Source: Deltaproteobacteria bacterium
GTDB lineage: Bacteria > Myxococcota > UBA727 > VGSZ01
Direction: 5' to 3'
Length of the DNA stretch: 64,000 bases
NCBI GenBank assembly: GCA_016177705.1
Contig: JACOUT010000002.1
Span: 525,604-589,603 of the forward strand
The notes beneath the pieces are model-generated. The model had not been told where the DNA came from, made no database searches, and saw only the letters and a list, made by a program, of their open reading frames with translations. Below are positions 54,084 through 63,330 of the stretch, piece by piece; position 1 is the stretch's first letter; every line of letters begins with the position of its first letter. The position numbers were made by a program, and so were the translations under genes.

Positions 54084-54974
54084 TTGCACGCATCCCTCGG
54101 GCCAGCCGCGCCCTCCACCGGACGCGCCCGCCGGTTCGGGCGATGTTCCCGACGAGCTACGTCAGGCAGCCTCATGACGAGGAGCTGGACCGAATCGCCA
54201 ACGGCGAGGGTCCCTGGTTCGTCCTCAGGCAGCGGACCGCGTGATGTCACTTCGACACCCACAGAACCGAGCGATTGTTCAAGACCGGGTCCCACGTGGA
54301 CCGAATCCGACCTGTGCGGTCGCGCGCGAAATTCGGCGTCGGATTCCTGCGCGGAAAAGAAAAACCCCGGTTGCTGGCCGGGGATTCGAGCTGCCCATGT
54401 GGACCGTGTGCGTCGGTGCGTCGTTCGCTTGCCTTGCCCGGCATGTCTTGCGCGTCTGAACGGGGCCGTTTCGCGGGGGGCAACCCTGGGCAGCTTTCTC
54501 TCGTCGGAGAACCCGTTCGCTGGCGTCGTCGTTCCCGCGTCGCTTGACGTCTCAGGCAGGGAACCTCGTCCGTGGAATGGCGGCGCTGCCGCCCTGTGCT
54601 TCGCTTCGCTTGGTGCTTCTCCTTCCGTTTCCTTACCCGCGACTGGACGTCGATGTGCGGGGGGTGCGGTCGTCTCGGGTGCTGTCCATGCCGCTCCACC
54701 CCTTACTGGTCGGCCACCACTTCATGCCACCGACCCCGAAGAATTTCGGGGAAGGCGGGCCTGGCCGGGCGAAGCAGCTGTGGCTTCCCAGGCCATCATC
54801 AACGTTCCCCGATCATAGGGAGCCGTGTCGGATTTCGCCATGTGGGACACATCGCTGGCCGTAGCCTCGTCCTGATGCGTCTGTCATGATGTTCCAAGCC
54901 CTTGGCCGGGCAGCAGCGCGATCCGGGTGAAAACCATGGCGCGTCGAACGGAGAGAAGAGCGAGAGAAGGTCTG
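54084..54974. other. 890-base stretch without a convincing gene
   Basis: Contains a 33-codon frame at 54143-54244 without a ribosome-binding site, a 9-bp inverted repeat (GAATCCGAC 54303-54311 and GTCGGATTC 54338-54346), a minus-strand terminator (54355-54383) and a hairpin at 54736-54753. None of the longer frames looks like protein. A minus-strand non-coding transcript ending at the terminator is possible. Confidence 0.6.
54355..54383 (-). terminator. Rho-independent terminator on the minus strand
   Basis: Stem CCCCGG/CCGGGG (54365-54370 with 54378-54383), 7-base loop, followed on the minus strand by TTTTTCTTTT. A strong intrinsic terminator with no recognised protein gene feeding it. Confidence 0.8.
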
Positions 54975-56108
54975 ATGCCCCGAACGTTGGCGCTCATGCG
55001 CCGAGGTGCGGCAGTGCTGGCGGTGCTCGTCGCAATGCTCGCGAACGGATGCACTGCACCTGAGGGCGATTGCCGGACGCCGGATTCGTCGTCGGCGCGC
55101 CGCGTGGTCGATGAAGTTCGGCCCGACGCCACGCTCGGTGTGCTCACGCTCGTGACCGAGTCCACCTCGCGAGTTCAGGGCGGCACGGGCGGGATCACCA
55201 TCGTGTCGAACGAGCAGCTGACGATCTCGGACACGAACGCGGTCTGGGACGATCTCACGGCCGACGACGGCTCCTCCATCAAGTTCGCTAGCACCGACGG
55301 TGCGTGGGCCGACGTTCATGCAACCGGCTCCAATGACGTGGCGGCGATCATCATGACGACGTGCGACACCTGGAACGAGAGCAGCATCGAGCAGGCGCTG
55401 CTTCCCGCGCCGGTGGTTTGGATCATCGGCGGCCTGAGGGCTGTCATCGAGGAGGGCGCCAAGGCGGCCAACTTCGTCCGAGGTGCTGCGGAGGAGTTCG
55501 TGGAAGATCTCGTCGTGAAGGGGTACGAGCGCGTGAACGACTGCGGTGACTCGTCGTCGGTCTTCGATGACGACACGCTCACGACGCGGCAGAAGCTCAT
55601 TGCAGAGCTGACACCCCTCGGGAACGTCATGCGGGTGGTCGAGTGCCAAATGGAAGTCCAAACCGAGGCGAACAACGGCGGCGGCAATACCGGCAGCACC
55701 TCGGACCACAACACGGGCAACGACACGTCGGACAACGCGGGCAACAACGGGAACGACAACTCTGCTACGGATCCTCCGTTCGACGATCCTTCTGGCGGCC
55801 CGTGCGAGTTTGGTCTGTACGCGCCGGTGGGCACGGAATTCCTCGGCGAGAGCGTGACGATTCGCTGGGACACGGCGGGCGAGTGCGAGCCGCGTGTTCG
55901 AGTCGCGTTCTACGCGAACTACCTCTCGACGGGCCAGATCCCCGTCGAGAGCCCTGCGAGCGGAGCGGACGGCAACAACGATGGAGTCATCTACGACGTC
56001 AACCTGAACCCGAGCATCTTCGAGCCCGGCCCGGTCGATCTCTGCATCAGCGAACTCGACGTGCCGAACGAGGCGTGGGACTGCGAGACGCTCGACCTCG
56101 TCAACTGA
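54975..56108 (+). CDS. Lipoprotein with Asn/Gly-rich linker
   Basis: 377 residues; ATG 54975 (GAGAAGG upstream) gives a good signal peptide ending in ANGC (lipobox). An N-terminal domain with ITIVSNEQLTISDTNAVWDD and a central amphipathic stretch (APVVWIIGGLRAVIEEGAKA) are followed by an Asn/Gly/Asp-rich linker (about 228-270). The C-terminal domain CEFGLYAPVGTEFLGESVTI resembles an immunoglobulin-like fold. Function unknown. It heads a run of plus-strand genes but ends at its own terminator. Confidence 0.7.
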   Translation: MPRTLALMRRGAAVLAVLVAMLANGCTAPEGDCRTPDSSSARRVVDEVRPDATLGVLTLVTESTSRVQGGTGGITIVSNEQLTISDTNAVWDDLTADDGSSIKFASTDGAWADVHATGSNDVAAIIMTTCDTWNESSIEQALLPAPVVWIIGGLRAVIEEGAKAANFVRGAAEEFVEDLVVKGYERVNDCGDSSSVFDDDTLTTRQKLIAELTPLGNVMRVVECQMEVQTEANNGGGNTGSTSDHNTGNDTSDNAGNNGNDNSATDPPFDDPSGGPCEFGLYAPVGTEFLGESVTIRWDTAGECEPRVRVAFYANYLSTGQIPVESPASGADGNNDGVIYDVNLNPSIFEPGPVDLCISELDVPNEAWDCETLDLVN

Positions 56109-56128
56109 TCTGCGATCGCAAGGACTGT

Positions 56129-56158
56129 GCGGGCCCGCCGTACAGGCGGGCCCGCGCA
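56129..56158 (+). terminator. Rho-independent terminator-like hairpin
   Basis: 11-bp perfect stem GCGGGCCCGCC (56129-56139 with 56145-56155) with a 5-base loop, followed by GCAATTTCG. Lies 20 bases after the lipoprotein stop. Confidence 0.7.
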
Positions 56159-56340
56159 ATTTCGGGTCTCCCGCGCCCGGAGGGCGCCGCAGCATCAACT
56201 GATTCCATGCTCCGCCCGAACTTCTCGAAGAACTCGAGCTGTGGCGCCGTCTGATCATCCGCTGCTTGGCAGCGCTGAGCGCACGCCGCTCTCGGTGTTC
56301 AACGCCGGCTTCGCCTATGATGCCGGGCTGGAGGGTCTCC

Positions 56341-57822
56341 GTGGGTTTCCGTTTCCGCAGATCGATCAAGCTGATCCCTGGCGTGCGGCTCAACGTGAGC
56401 ACGCGGGGCGCCTCCATGAGCGTCGGTGGCCGTGGGGCAACGCTCAGTTTCTCCGGGCGCGGCGCACGGGCGACGTTCGGCATCCCCGGGACCGGCCTTT
56501 CTTGGTCCGAGTCCCTGTCGGCACCCAGGCAACGACGAGCGAGGTCGGCGCCCTCGGGCCCGACCTTCGCCATCGACACGATAGAGGACCTCAAAGACGC
56601 GGTCCTCGACCCCAACACTTCCGTCGTCTACCGAGGTTCCGGCCGGCGCCTTTCGCCGCAGCAAGTCGAATCTGCGAGGCGACGGCTCCAGGACAAGAAG
56701 CGCCGCGAGCAAGCGAGCGCGCACCTCGCTGCCGCCGAGGGCATGCAACGGGACATCCTCAACGCGTGGCGGAACACGGCCGACCTTCCGACGGCGGAGG
56801 AATACGAGGACGCGTGTGCCGTGCGGCGCTTCGACTTTGACGAGGAGCCGCCAACGCCGCCGCACTACGGGACGGAGGAGGGTCGGCTCGAGGATGAGAT
56901 TCGGGCGGGCACTCGGGCGACAACCAAGCACCCGACGAGCGCCTACGCTGCGATTGCGGGAGTGCCGGTCGCCATCGCGGCCTCCTCGTTCGGTGCCGTG
57001 TCGTTCGCGACGGCGAACTCGACAGTTTCGGTCTTCGCCGCAGGCGCGCTCGCGTTGGTCGCCGCGCTCGTCACCAAGAGCATCTGCGACCGCATGCTCG
57101 CTGCGCGGGTCGATCAGCTCGTCAAGCAGGCGCTTCCGGAGCGGTGGGCGATGCGCAAGGCGGAGCTCGATGGGGCGCACGCCGCTCGTTGCTCAGAGCA
57201 TGAACATCGGCGCCTTGCAGCGGAGCGGCAATGGAACCAGGACGAGGAGCAGCGCGCGGCATGGGCACGGCGGCTCGTCGATGGAGATCTTGAGGCGCTC
57301 GAGGAGGCCGTCGCAGACACCGCCGGTGACCTCGACTTCCCGTTCGAAGCGAAGTGCGACGTCGCGATTTCCGACGACCGCACCGTCTACCTCCACGTTG
57401 ACCTGCCCGAGATCGAGGACGTCATCCCCGAGACACGCGGCCAAGTGTTGAAGGACGGTCGCGTGAAACAGGTCAAGCGCACGGCGACAGAGCGGAACGC
57501 CGACTACGCCCATCTCGTCGCGGGGCTCGCCCTCTTCCTCGCGAACGAGGTGTTCATCGTGAGCCCCGTGCTCCACACCGTGCTGATCGCCGCGTACACG
57601 CAGCGCAAGAAGCGCGGTTCGGAGGCCACCGTCGACGCCTACGTTTACAACGTGGCAATCAAGCGGGAGCGGTTCGCCACGATCGACTTCGCGGACGTAG
57701 AGCCGGTGGCGGCCTTGTTGTCGTCCGACGCCGCTGTCGGACAGAAGGCGAACATGGAGCTGAAGGCGCTGCCGCGTCCGGACTGGACGCGGGAGTTTGA
57801 CGCACCGGCGGGGGCGGCGTGA
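56341..57822 (+). CDS. DUF4236 protein with central transmembrane hairpin
   Basis: 493 residues from GTG 56341; GGAGGG lies five bases upstream and the family always begins M-G-F-R-F-R-R-S. The N-terminus GFRFRRSIKLIPGVRLN, STRGASMSVGGRGATLS and FGIPGTGLSW is the DUF4236 domain. Residues about 190-250 contain two hydrophobic helices (AIAGVPVAIAASSFGAVSFA, VFAAGALALVAALV). The C-terminal 230 residues are soluble, alpha/beta, with VYLHVDLPEIEDVIP and VLHTVLIAAYTQRKKRG. The role of DUF4236 is not known; it is frequent on mobile elements. It overlaps the next gene by 4 bases. Confidence 0.8.
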   Translation: MGFRFRRSIKLIPGVRLNVSTRGASMSVGGRGATLSFSGRGARATFGIPGTGLSWSESLSAPRQRRARSAPSGPTFAIDTIEDLKDAVLDPNTSVVYRGSGRRLSPQQVESARRRLQDKKRREQASAHLAAAEGMQRDILNAWRNTADLPTAEEYEDACAVRRFDFDEEPPTPPHYGTEEGRLEDEIRAGTRATTKHPTSAYAAIAGVPVAIAASSFGAVSFATANSTVSVFAAGALALVAALVTKSICDRMLAARVDQLVKQALPERWAMRKAELDGAHAARCSEHEHRRLAAERQWNQDEEQRAAWARRLVDGDLEALEEAVADTAGDLDFPFEAKCDVAISDDRTVYLHVDLPEIEDVIPETRGQVLKDGRVKQVKRTATERNADYAHLVAGLALFLANEVFIVSPVLHTVLIAAYTQRKKRGSEATVDAYVYNVAIKRERFATIDFADVEPVAALLSSDAAVGQKANMELKALPRPDWTREFDAPAGAA

Positions 57823-58484
57823 CTCGTATGTCCGCCACCGACGGCATGCGTGTCGATGTTCGCGACCTCGTCAGCCGCGCACGACGCTGGGTCAGCGCGC
57901 GTGTCGGAGGGGCGACGATCACCACGGGCTTCATCTCGTTCCCGCTGGTCGCGAACGACCCTGAGCGAACCGCAGCGAGGCAGCTCGTCATTCGGCTGCG
58001 AGACAAGCGCGTGTTCACGGCGAGCGATTGCTGCGACGGCTGCGTCAAGAACTCAATCGCCGCGTTGCAGGAGGTACGGAAGATCCTCGTCGAGGCGCAG
58101 GTTCAGCTCGCCAATTCGCACGGCGGCCAGCTCTTTTGGTGCACCGACTACATGCGCGAGACGATCCGCGCGTTCCTGACCTGGGAGGAACGCGTACGGG
58201 CGGCGGACCGACCAGACGCGCGCGCCCCCGACGAGCACTACCGCGATCAAGTCCAGACGCGCAGGTACATCGAGCAGCTTGACGTGCTCCGCGCCCACGT
58301 ACGTGTCGCGATGACGGGGATCGCCAAGATCGCAGAGATGGAATTGCCCGAGCACGCCAAGGCGGACGACGTGATCGCAGCCGCGCCACAGCACTTGCTC
58401 ATCGACGCTGGTGGCCCGGTCGCCGCTCTCGCACCGGCCGATGACGAGTTGATCACGGACCGAGGAGAAGGGAACGAATCATGA
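57819..58484 (+). CDS. Hypothetical protein coupled to DUF4236
   Basis: 221 residues, GTG start overlapping DUF4236 (GTGA). A Cys-containing segment (FTASDCCDGCVKNS) and several long helices (SIAALQEVRKILVEAQVQLA, YIEQLDVLRAHVRVAMTGIAKI) suggest a helical bundle, possibly metal-binding. No family recognised. The stop overlaps the next start by 4 bases. Confidence 0.65.
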   Translation: MTRMSATDGMRVDVRDLVSRARRWVSARVGGATITTGFISFPLVANDPERTAARQLVIRLRDKRVFTASDCCDGCVKNSIAALQEVRKILVEAQVQLANSHGGQLFWCTDYMRETIRAFLTWEERVRAADRPDARAPDEHYRDQVQTRRYIEQLDVLRAHVRVAMTGIAKIAEMELPEHAKADDVIAAAPQHLLIDAGGPVAALAPADDELITDRGEGNES

Positions 58485-58690
58485 CGACGGACTTCAAATC
58501 TCTCAAGCAGCGGGCGCGCGACACCTATCAAGCTCTCACCTCCGCTGTTGACGACCACCAACTGACCGTGAGCGAAGAGCGGTGGAACGAGCTTGCGGCC
58601 GATTTCAAGGCGGCGCACGGTGAGTGGTATCGCGCCGTTCGAAAGGACTTGCTAAAGAAGCCGGGGATCATCGTCGATTTCGGCGATTGA
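58481..58690 (+). CDS. Small hypothetical protein
   Basis: 69 residues, ATGA overlap with the upstream gene and preceded by GGAGAAGGG. A helical hairpin (DTYQALTSAVDDHQL, EERWNELAADFKAAHGEWY). It ends the three-gene unit beginning at 56341. The 171 bases after it, before the convergent SEFIR gene, hold no gene. Confidence 0.65.
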   Translation: MTTDFKSLKQRARDTYQALTSAVDDHQLTVSEERWNELAADFKAAHGEWYRAVRKDLLKKPGIIVDFGD

Positions 58691-58861
58691 CGGTGCCGTT
58701 CTGTGACGCGCCGGCTGGGCGCCCGTGCGAGCGCAGACATCGCACCGGGGCACTTCAGGGGCCTCAGGCCCGGCGAATCGTCAAGCGGCGGGGGTGCTGA
58801 GAGAGCGCCGACGGCTCGGCGAACAGCGAGCTGGGCAGATCAGTGGCCGAGGCCGCAGATT

Positions 58862-60547
58862 CTACTCGCCGAACTCTTCGATGACCCTCCCCGTGACGTC
58901 CAAGAGCACAACCCGCTGGCGCTCGGCTACTGCGGAACCATCCCATGTCGAGATAACGCGATAGACGTAGCGGAGCCGCTCACCGCTCCCGAGCTTGAAG
59001 GTGACGAACAGTTCTCCGACGGCCGTCTCGCCGCCGTTGAACGGGACCGAAATGCGGAACGTCTCGTCGCGCGATGGGAGATTCCCGAGACGCTCTTCCT
59101 CGGCTCCGAGACCTGAAGCGACTGGTTCGAGGAGCGGGATCGAATCGAGCCGCTTGACTGCCAGCGTGAAGTCCATCGTCCGAGTGCCGTCGTGGCGCTT
59201 TGATGCATTGCTCGCGATCTGAAACGCGGGAAGGCCAAGGAGCCGTCGCAGCTCTGCAAGCCTGCCCGACGGCAGCGGTGCGTTTGGCCCGGCGTTCCCC
59301 GCGAAGCTCGGTCGTGGGCCAAGCGGTGGCCGCGTATGACGCGGCTGCTTGTGGACATGCCTGAGGATGTCCTCGACGCCAGCACTGAATTGCACCTCGT
59401 CTCGCATGTCGGCGGTCATCAGCGCGTGGGTCCACGTCGGTCGCGACGTGGCCCAGTCACCAGCTCGCAGAATCGGGATGATCTTCCCCTCCACAGCGCC
59501 GAGCCGCTGGAACACGTGCCCGGTCACGATAAGGTTCTCGTAGCCCACGCCACCGGCCCGCGCATTCGCCTTCTCGGCGTACTTCGGCGTGCAGACGAGC
59601 AGCACGTGATCGGCCTCCCGCACCGCCGCCTCCATGAAGCGCGGAAGGTCGCTTCCGAGATGCGTGTCCCACTTGTCGAACATGACGTGGACGCCTGCGT
59701 GCGTGAGAGCCTCTGCCAGGCGAACAACCCAACGCGCATGGTCGTCGCCTTCCCAAGCGTACGAGAGGAACACCTTGGGGATGCCGTCAGGTGCGGCGGC
59801 CGTCGAGGCCGGAGGAGTTGGAGGAGTGCTCGTCAGGGCCAGGTCGACGCCGGTATTTGTCACGTAGCCGTTCACGTCACCGTGCGAGCGCCGGTGCGTG
59901 ATCCGGACGAGGCCCGCGTCGACAAGAGCATCCAAGTCGGGCGTGTCGAGCGGGACGTTTGTGTGACCGTCAGCGAGGATGACAACGACTCCGTCGAACG
60001 AAGACGCCGTGAGGAACTCCTTGTGCCCACCCTTCGGAGTCGCTTGTTGGGCAGTAGCTAGTTGCCGAAGAAGTTGGAGCTGTTCTTCGCTGAGCATGTC
60101 CACGTCCCCTTCGTCGTCGCTCGCTCCCGAGATCGGTTCCGCGAGAACGCTTCGCCCCGAGAGCGTGAGCTGCAATCGCAACAGCAGGAAGTCAGGGCTT
60201 CGGAAGTCCTCGATTGCGTCGCTCCCGAGCGTGTAGCGGTGACCTGTGCGCGGGTTGAGGATCGCGGTGGTTCCAGTTTCGTCGACATCGTCGACGATCC
60301 ACTCGTCGTCGATGGGGTCGAGGGGGACGCCCGTCTCAAGCGCGCGGTGCGCGATGGGACGGAGCCGGACGCGGTCCCGGAGGTGGGCCTGGAGCCGCGC
60401 GATCCAGTTCTGCCCTGACGGGCTCATCTTCTTCATCGCGGGCTCGTTGGCCCCCGCTTCGACCCGGCGGAGAGCGGTCTGGTAGGACTCGCCGGTCTTC
60501 GCCATCCGGTCACGCACAATGTGCTTCTTGTCGCGGTTCTTGGTCAT
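58862..60547 (-). CDS. SEFIR-domain protein with long N- and C-terminal regions
   Basis: 561 residues. Residues about 256-400 are a SEFIR/TIR-like domain: VFLSYAWEGDDHARWVV, HVMFDKWDTHLGSDLPRFME, HVLLVCTPKYAEKANARAGG and GYENLIV. The N-terminal 60 residues carry a basic helix (MAKTGESYQTALRRVEA), and the region 60-240 is alpha/beta. The C-terminal 150 residues form a beta-rich domain (FTLAVKRLDSIPLLEP, FRISVPFNGGE). SEFIR domains take part in signalling and in bacterial defence, where TIR relatives often degrade NAD. No second catalytic domain is seen. The protein is clearly related to the one at 62172. Confidence 0.85.
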   Translation of the reverse strand: MTKNRDKKHIVRDRMAKTGESYQTALRRVEAGANEPAMKKMSPSGQNWIARLQAHLRDRVRLRPIAHRALETGVPLDPIDDEWIVDDVDETGTTAILNPRTGHRYTLGSDAIEDFRSPDFLLLRLQLTLSGRSVLAEPISGASDDEGDVDMLSEEQLQLLRQLATAQQATPKGGHKEFLTASSFDGVVVILADGHTNVPLDTPDLDALVDAGLVRITHRRSHGDVNGYVTNTGVDLALTSTPPTPPASTAAAPDGIPKVFLSYAWEGDDHARWVVRLAEALTHAGVHVMFDKWDTHLGSDLPRFMEAAVREADHVLLVCTPKYAEKANARAGGVGYENLIVTGHVFQRLGAVEGKIIPILRAGDWATSRPTWTHALMTADMRDEVQFSAGVEDILRHVHKQPRHTRPPLGPRPSFAGNAGPNAPLPSGRLAELRRLLGLPAFQIASNASKRHDGTRTMDFTLAVKRLDSIPLLEPVASGLGAEEERLGNLPSRDETFRISVPFNGGETAVGELFVTFKLGSGERLRYVYRVISTWDGSAVAERQRVVLLDVTGRVIEEFGE

Positions 60548-60774
60548 GCCGATCCTCTGCGTGCTCGCGACGCACAGCCCACCCCGCCGTCGTCACGGCG
60601 CAGAAGACGACCAACGTCTCGGAGGAGATGGTGCTCCCCTTCGCCCGCGACGAGAGGCCCAGGGGTGGTGGACCTATGCGGGTGAGGCGTCGAGAAACCG
60701 CCGCGTGAGAAGCTACGCTTGCGGATGCACGAGCACAAGGGGGGCCAGCAGCAATCGAAAACGTAGTCTTAGCC

Positions 60775-62112
60775 CTATGGCGCTTCGACCGCCGCAGCAT
60801 ACTTCGCGGGGACCAGCGCGAAGACCTCGCCCACCGAAAGGCCACGCTGGCCATCGGCGAAGTCGCCGGTCGCCGTGATTGTGCCGACGACAACCCCATT
60901 GACCACGACATCGCAGGTAAACGTCGTCCGATGGGTCGTCGGAAATCCGAGCTGCCTGAAGAAGTCGGAGTAGTTGACGACTAGAACGTCGACGTTCTCG
61001 AGAATCTCGAGCGGCTTTCCGAGGACCTCGTCCTTCGTCTCGGGTTGATACTCAAGGACGAGGCGTCGCGTCGTCGGTGTGAGCTGCTGCTGCCTGCTCA
61101 TGAAGTCCGTGGCGAACCTGATCCTCCGCTTCTCCTTCGTGAAGAGGGCGGCCGCCGAAGCGAGCCCCGCGCTCGTCTCGACGTCGGACGGCGGGGTTTC
61201 GGTCGTCTCGGTCTCGATCGCAACGCGCAAGACAAGCGTGGCGATGAGCCGCTTGTCCGAGAGGTTGTTCACGGTGTGCGCGGTGATGCCGCCGGTCTGC
61301 CCCTGCGACACCACAACGTCGCCGGCTACACCGGAGACGTTAAGCGGTGCCGGCGGCCCCTTCTCCGCGTTCGGATCTCTCGCCTCGGCGCGATCACCGA
61401 TCGGAGCATTCGACAGAGGCGTTGCGGATGTCACCTGGCTCGGCGGCACGATGCGATCACCGGATACCTCGCGGACGCGAGGCCCTATGCTTCGCTGGAG
61501 CCCCTGTCGCAGAAACTCGTGGGCACCCCGCTTCTCGTCGATGGTGCTCAACGCTTCCTTGATCGCGCGGTCGAATGGCTTGTCGTCCTCAAGGAAGTCG
61601 ACATGAACCTGGGTCAGCTTGCAGCTGCCGTCGTCTGAGAGAGGTGAGGCGAGCAGCTGCTGCATTTCCCATCGCCGGCCGTCGGCACGCTGGAACTGCG
61701 CGGCGCACGCGAAGAGTGCGACGCAGTCCTCCGATCTCCCGCAACCTTCTGGCAGGCCAATCCGGCGGCACAGGTTGAACAACGCGAAGTCCGGAAGCGT
61801 CGCGGCGAGTTGCTCGGCAAAGCCGAGGTCGCCCTTGGCCGCCATGCGGGTGTCCTGGCCGGGCTCGCCACCCATCATCTCGCGTGACTTCGTGTTCACG
61901 ACCCAGGAGCCGTGCATTAGCTCGACATTCCGCATGGGGTCGCCGTCGTTGACTAGGCGGCAGGCGCGATTCTCGTCGACGATGAGGCGGGCCTTCAGGT
62001 CGACAAACGGCGGTCGAGCCTCACGAGAAGGTGACCATCCAGCTTTCCACAAGGTGACGCCGACGGCCGCCACCACGACAGCCGTGACGACGACCACGAG
62101 ACCCTTGTGCAC
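60775..62112 (-). CDS. Membrane-anchored protein between two SEFIR genes
   Basis: 445 residues from GTG 62112. One N-terminal transmembrane helix (LVVVVTAVVVAAVGVTLW) is followed by a large soluble part. The first 200 residues include several Cys residues (RACRLV, FNLCRRIGLPEGCGRSEDCVALFACAA), possibly disulfide-bonded. The C-terminal 200 residues are beta-rich (NVSGVAGDVVVSQGQTGGI, CDVVVNGVVVGTITATG). No family recognised. It starts 59 bases after the SEFIR gene upstream and precedes the second by 227 bases; it may be the sensor or effector of this set. Confidence 0.65.
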   Translation of the reverse strand: MHKGLVVVVTAVVVAAVGVTLWKAGWSPSREARPPFVDLKARLIVDENRACRLVNDGDPMRNVELMHGSWVVNTKSREMMGGEPGQDTRMAAKGDLGFAEQLAATLPDFALFNLCRRIGLPEGCGRSEDCVALFACAAQFQRADGRRWEMQQLLASPLSDDGSCKLTQVHVDFLEDDKPFDRAIKEALSTIDEKRGAHEFLRQGLQRSIGPRVREVSGDRIVPPSQVTSATPLSNAPIGDRAEARDPNAEKGPPAPLNVSGVAGDVVVSQGQTGGITAHTVNNLSDKRLIATLVLRVAIETETTETPPSDVETSAGLASAAALFTKEKRRIRFATDFMSRQQQLTPTTRRLVLEYQPETKDEVLGKPLEILENVDVLVVNYSDFFRQLGFPTTHRTTFTCDVVVNGVVVGTITATGDFADGQRGLSVGEVFALVPAKYAAAVEAP

Positions 62113-62171
62113 CCATGGTTTATCCCCTTTTGTTCCCGAGCCCGGAGGTGGGGGCGGTTCCTCCGAGCCAC

Positions 62172-63080
62172 CTACGGGGGGAGCGGCGTCTCCTTGTTGC
62201 CTCTGCCGAGAACTGCGTTCGCGTGCATCTGCCGAAACGCGTCCAGTGCCTCCTTCAACCGCTCAGCTGCACCCCTGGCGACCGCGATGTCGGCACCGAC
62301 CTCGACCTGAGCGCACGTCGCTACCACTTGCCGCGCGGCGGTGTGGATCGTCGCCACCACGTTCGACAGCCCCGGGCACAGCGGCTCCGCGATCACCGCC
62401 ATCGCCATCTTCTTCTCCGAGATGTGCTCAAGGTCAGCACCGATTCTTTTCACAGCCGGCAACGAGAAGGTGACCCGCAGCTGGTTTCCTAGTTCCACCT
62501 CACTGTCAGCCCAACCTTGGTTAACGAATTTCAGTGCTGCGAGCGACGGCCCACCATCGCTCGGTGCCGCCCTCGCCGCAAAACTCGGCTTGGCTCCTAG
62601 CGGTGGCCTAACGAATGCGGGCTCAGCATGAACGTGACGCAAGATCGCCTCGAGTCCCTCTGCGTACTTGCCTTCATCGCGTAGGTCTGCGGCCATCATC
62701 GCCTTCGTCCACGTCGGGCGCGACTCGTCCCACGAACCCGACCGGAGGACCGGGATGACCCGACCCTCGGCGGCTGTGAATCTCTGGAAGATCTCGCCCG
62801 TGATCACGACGTTCTCATAGCCGACACCGCCGGAGCGCTCGTTCGCCTTCTTCGCGTACGCGGGAGTGCACACGAGAAGGATGTGGTCGGCGCGTCGGAC
62901 GGCGGTCTCCATGAAGCGCGGAAGGTCGCCACCGAGTCCAACGTCCCAACGATCGAGAAGGACGTAGGCGCCCGCGCCTTGGAGATCCTCAGCGAGCCGC
63001 ACCACCCACTTCGTGTGGTCATCGGATTCCCAGGCGTACGAGATGAAGATCTTCGGCGGGTTGGAGCGCATCGCGGTCAT
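62172..63080 (-). CDS. SEFIR-domain protein, short form
   Basis: 302 residues. The SEFIR domain is at the very N-terminus (KIFISYAWESDDHTKWVV, VLLDRWDVGLGGDLPRFME, HILLVCTPAYAKKANERSGG, GYENVVI; about residues 9-140), followed by the same RPTWTKAMMAADLRDEGKY segment found in the longer protein at 58862. The remaining 140 residues are helical. ATG 63080 or a second ATG three codons later could be used. It is the first gene after the attachment end on this strand. Confidence 0.85.
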   Translation of the reverse strand: MTAMRSNPPKIFISYAWESDDHTKWVVRLAEDLQGAGAYVLLDRWDVGLGGDLPRFMETAVRRADHILLVCTPAYAKKANERSGGVGYENVVITGEIFQRFTAAEGRVIPVLRSGSWDESRPTWTKAMMAADLRDEGKYAEGLEAILRHVHAEPAFVRPPLGAKPSFAARAAPSDGGPSLAALKFVNQGWADSEVELGNQLRVTFSLPAVKRIGADLEHISEKKMAMAVIAEPLCPGLSNVVATIHTAARQVVATCAQVEVGADIAVARGAAERLKEALDAFRQMHANAVLGRGNKETPLPP

Positions 63081-63290
63081 CGGGGATCAGGCCTCCTACG
63101 CAGCGCAGACTAGCGCCGGTCAACGGCCTCGTCGCCCGCACGCACGTAGCCCCGCGAATGGAGCGGGCGGCCAAGATGATAACGGCCTCGTCCAAGCAGG
63201 CCGTTTCCGTCGTCACCTAAGCCAACCAAGCGTCCCGGTAGAGCGGAATTTGGAGCGGTTCGGGCCCAGCGACCCCGCGACCCGAAAAGC

Positions 63291-63315
63291 GAAACGGGCC
63301 CTAACGGCCCGTTTC
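63291..63315 (-). terminator. Terminator downstream of tRNA-Arg
   Basis: 10-bp perfect stem GAAACGGGCC/GGCCCGTTTC with a 5-base loop, followed on the minus strand by GCTTTTC. It lies 15 bases beyond the tRNA 3' end. Because integration occurred at the tRNA 3' end, this terminator belongs to the island side. The remaining bases 63081-63290 contain no gene. Confidence 0.75.
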
Positions 63316-63330
63316 GACACACTTTTCAGC

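Noticed and set aside
54378..54400. tRNA remnant near GGGGATTCGAG
   Set aside because: The GATTCGA resembles a T-loop, but the stem bases do not pair as a T-arm and the sequence is explained by the terminator.
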